From assembly GCA_023395595.1 (NCBI GenBank), contig JAEWYO010000078.1, positions 1 to 32,730 on the forward strand: DNA of 32,730 bases, read 5' to 3'. Positions 31,322 through 32,730 of the stretch are shown piece by piece (position 1 is the stretch's first letter; the number at the start of each line of letters is the position of its first letter). This stretch comes from Bacillota bacterium (GTDB lineage Bacteria > Bacillota > Clostridia > Christensenellales > CAG-138). The notes under the pieces were generated by a model. The model saw only the letters and a list, made by a program, of their open reading frames with translations, was not told the origin of the DNA and made no database searches. The translations under genes and the position numbers were made by a program.

Positions 31322-32730
31322 CTATCGTTTCGAGCGCGCCCGCTTCTTCGTCTTCTTCGCTTGTTGCGAAACCAAGATGATCCCCGCAATCACACCCACG
31401 ATCACACCCGCAAAGACGAACAAAATCGGATCAACGGGTTCAGCCTCGGTCGGGGCTTCTTGTCGCGGCGTTGCTCTCGGCGTGATAATCGGCGTTGGCC
31501 AAGGCGTTTCCGTTGGCAATGGCGTAGGCGTTGGACGCGGGGTCACAATCGGCTCCGGCGTGGCGTTGGCGGCTTTCTCTGCCAACGCGTTTATTTCTGC
31601 GGCGGGCAGAATCGTGAGCTTTTGCCGCACCCAGCTCGCGACGCTGGAGCGCGTCCACTGATGCTCAAATTCATCGGAGCAATAGATGTTCCCCACAGAA
31701 TCCTTGTCCAGTATCTGACCTATGTCCTCCGGCGGTGTGCTCAGGAAATAGACGTTCTTCGCGTCGGTGATTGCGGGGTACCGAAAGTCATAATCATTGC
31801 CTGCGATGACGACCGTATCAACGGAATTCAGGTCAAATGTCTTGTCTCTTCTGCTGTACGAACTCGTTTTTGCCGTTCCCTCTTGACACGCCCAATCAAC
31901 AAACGATAACTGTTCTGGAATTCTCAGTAGGGATAATTCGCAACCAGAATAAGCACTTTTGCCGATCTGTTGAAGCGAACCCGGCAGAATTGCTACCTTT
32001 AAATTTTTACAAAAGCCAAACGCGGCTGCCCCAATATATTCCAGTCCATCTGGTAACTCAATACTACTGAGTTGATCACAGTTGAAGAACGCCCCCCCTT
32101 GAATTCTCTTCAAACCCGTTGAAAGCACAACTTTTTTTAATTGATCGCATTCGTAAAACGCATCCGAGCTAATCTCTGTGACATTTTGTGTAATCTCTAC
32201 TTCCTCAATCGCCGTGTACGAGAATGCATCTTTGCCAATTGCTCGTAAGTTATCGGATAGTATTACACCGCGTAAATTTTTGCAATCAGAGAACGCACTA
32301 TGTTGCAATTCAACCAGCGAATCAGGCAATTCGATACTTGTTAATCCCTCGCATCTAGCAAAGGCGCTCTCTCCAATCACTTCAAGCGATTTAGGAAACT
32401 GAACCGACGTAATACCTCTCTTAAAAAAGGCCTGCCGGGTGATTGTTTTAACGCCTTCCGGAACAACAGCATTCTTCAAGCACATATCTGAGAGCACCAG
32501 TTCCCCCGTCTTCGTATTGATGAGCACGCCATCAATCACTCGGAAAACTGGATTCCCCTCCTCAACTTCGATCTCATCTGGAAATATATCAGTAGATCTT
32601 AAAAAATCATCATAAAATGGTCTTCCCTTGTTATCATACGAGGAAACATCAGCTTCGGTAAAAAAGTCGGGACTTGGGACATCATATGGCAAGGAATATA
32701 CACGAAAAGAGGTCAAGTCGCGTCCTATGA
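31322..32730 (-). CDS. BspA-like leucine-rich repeat surface protein, 5' end outside window
   Basis: The frame is open through the window edge, so the N-terminus and any signal peptide are missing; the TTG at 32716 is not a credible start. The visible part (about 469 codons) has six to seven LRR_5 (BspA/TpLRR) units, each with an AF-x-x-C-x-x-L-x-x-I/V-x-LP-x-x-L-x-x-IG pattern. A non-repeat stretch comes next, then a Pro-Thr linker (TPRPTPTPLPTETPWPTP). One membrane helix (FVFAGVIVGVIAGIILV) and a basic tail (KKTKKRARSKR) end the protein. This is the layout of a wall-spanning protein held by a C-terminal helix, likely for adhesion. The LRR-coding half (about 31880-32730) is visibly richer in A+T than the rest of the window, which may reflect transfer or repeat-driven exchange. 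Confidence 0.88.
   Translation of the reverse strand, partial: IGRDLTSFRVYSLPYDVPSPDFFTEADVSSYDNKGRPFYDDFLRSTDIFPDEIEVEEGNPVFRVIDGVLINTKTGELVLSDMCLKNAVVPEGVKTITRQAFFKRGITSVQFPKSLEVIGESAFARCEGLTSIELPDSLVELQHSAFSDCKNLRGVILSDNLRAIGKDAFSYTAIEEVEITQNVTEISSDAFYECDQLKKVVLSTGLKRIQGGAFFNCDQLSSIELPDGLEYIGAAAFGFCKNLKVAILPGSLQQIGKSAYSGCELSLLRIPEQLSFVDWACQEGTAKTSSYSRRDKTFDLNSVDTVVIAGNDYDFRYPAITDAKNVYFLSTPPEDIGQILDKDSVGNIYCSDEFEHQWTRSSVASWVRQKLTILPAAEINALAEKAANATPEPIVTPRPTPTPLPTETPWPTPIITPRATPRQEAPTEAEPVDPILFVFAGVIVGVIAGIILVSQQAKKTKKRARSKR

Noticed and set aside
1..32730. CRISPR arrays, insertion sequences, prophage, tRNA or rRNA genes
   Set aside because: No regularly spaced repeats with spacers, no transposase or integrase frames, and no tRNA or rRNA sequence were recognised on either strand.

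Overview
The window looks like chromosomal DNA from a Gram-positive anaerobe of the Clostridia. The pointers are a T-box leader, strong AGGAGG-type ribosome binding sites, ferredoxin-linked 2-oxoacid oxidoreductase genes, a sugar lipoprotein with a Thr/Glu/Ala/Pro linker, a BspA-like leucine-rich-repeat surface protein and DUF624/DUF2000 genes. GC is fairly high (mid-50s % by eye). A fibre-degrading gut or rumen lineage (Oscillospirales or Christensenellales) is my guess and is not proven. No rRNA, tRNA, CRISPR array, transposase or phage gene was seen.

Layout. (1) 1-5126, all minus strand: a branched-chain amino/oxo-acid block. A four-gene 2-oxoacid:ferredoxin oxidoreductase operon (delta-alpha-beta-gamma) has a promoter whose start region carries a palindromic operator. 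It is followed by a T-box-controlled nitrilase/omega-amidase and a partial ilvE. A 64-bp repeat derived from the nitrilase 3' end fills the nitrilase-ilvE gap. (2) 5227-7558, minus: murI, with a terminator hairpin directly before its ribosome binding site, then DUF2000 and an AraC regulator. (3) 7631-23502: a plant beta-glycan/xylose locus. xylA and xylB face a LacI regulator, a GH94 cellobiose phosphorylase and a GH1 beta-glucosidase. Next come a DUF624 protein, two sugar ABC permeases and a binding lipoprotein (minus), then a cysteine-desulfurase-like gene and a GH3 beta-glycosidase (plus). TTAA-GY-TTAA palindromes sit at both the xylA promoter and the binding-protein promoter, which suggests one regulon under the LacI protein. 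(4) 23503-26748: crcB, a structured non-coding RNA region, and a chain of three similarly sized small ORFs (67, 68, 67 codons). Each has its own hairpin leader and strong ribosome binding site, and they are linked by ATGA overlaps to rsgA. This is the least familiar part of the window. (5) 26770-31254, minus: an MscS channel, and a TetR-ATPase-permease-permease exporter operon with its promoter and likely operator. (6) 31262-32730, minus: a partial LRR surface protein whose repeat-coding part is richer in AT than its neighbours.

How the genes fit together (inference): imported cello- or xylo-oligosaccharides are cut by GH3, GH1 and GH94. Glucose-1-phosphate and glucose go to glycolysis, and xylose goes through XylA/XylB to xylulose-5-phosphate. 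The first block could interconvert branched-chain acyl-CoAs, 2-oxoacids and amino acids.
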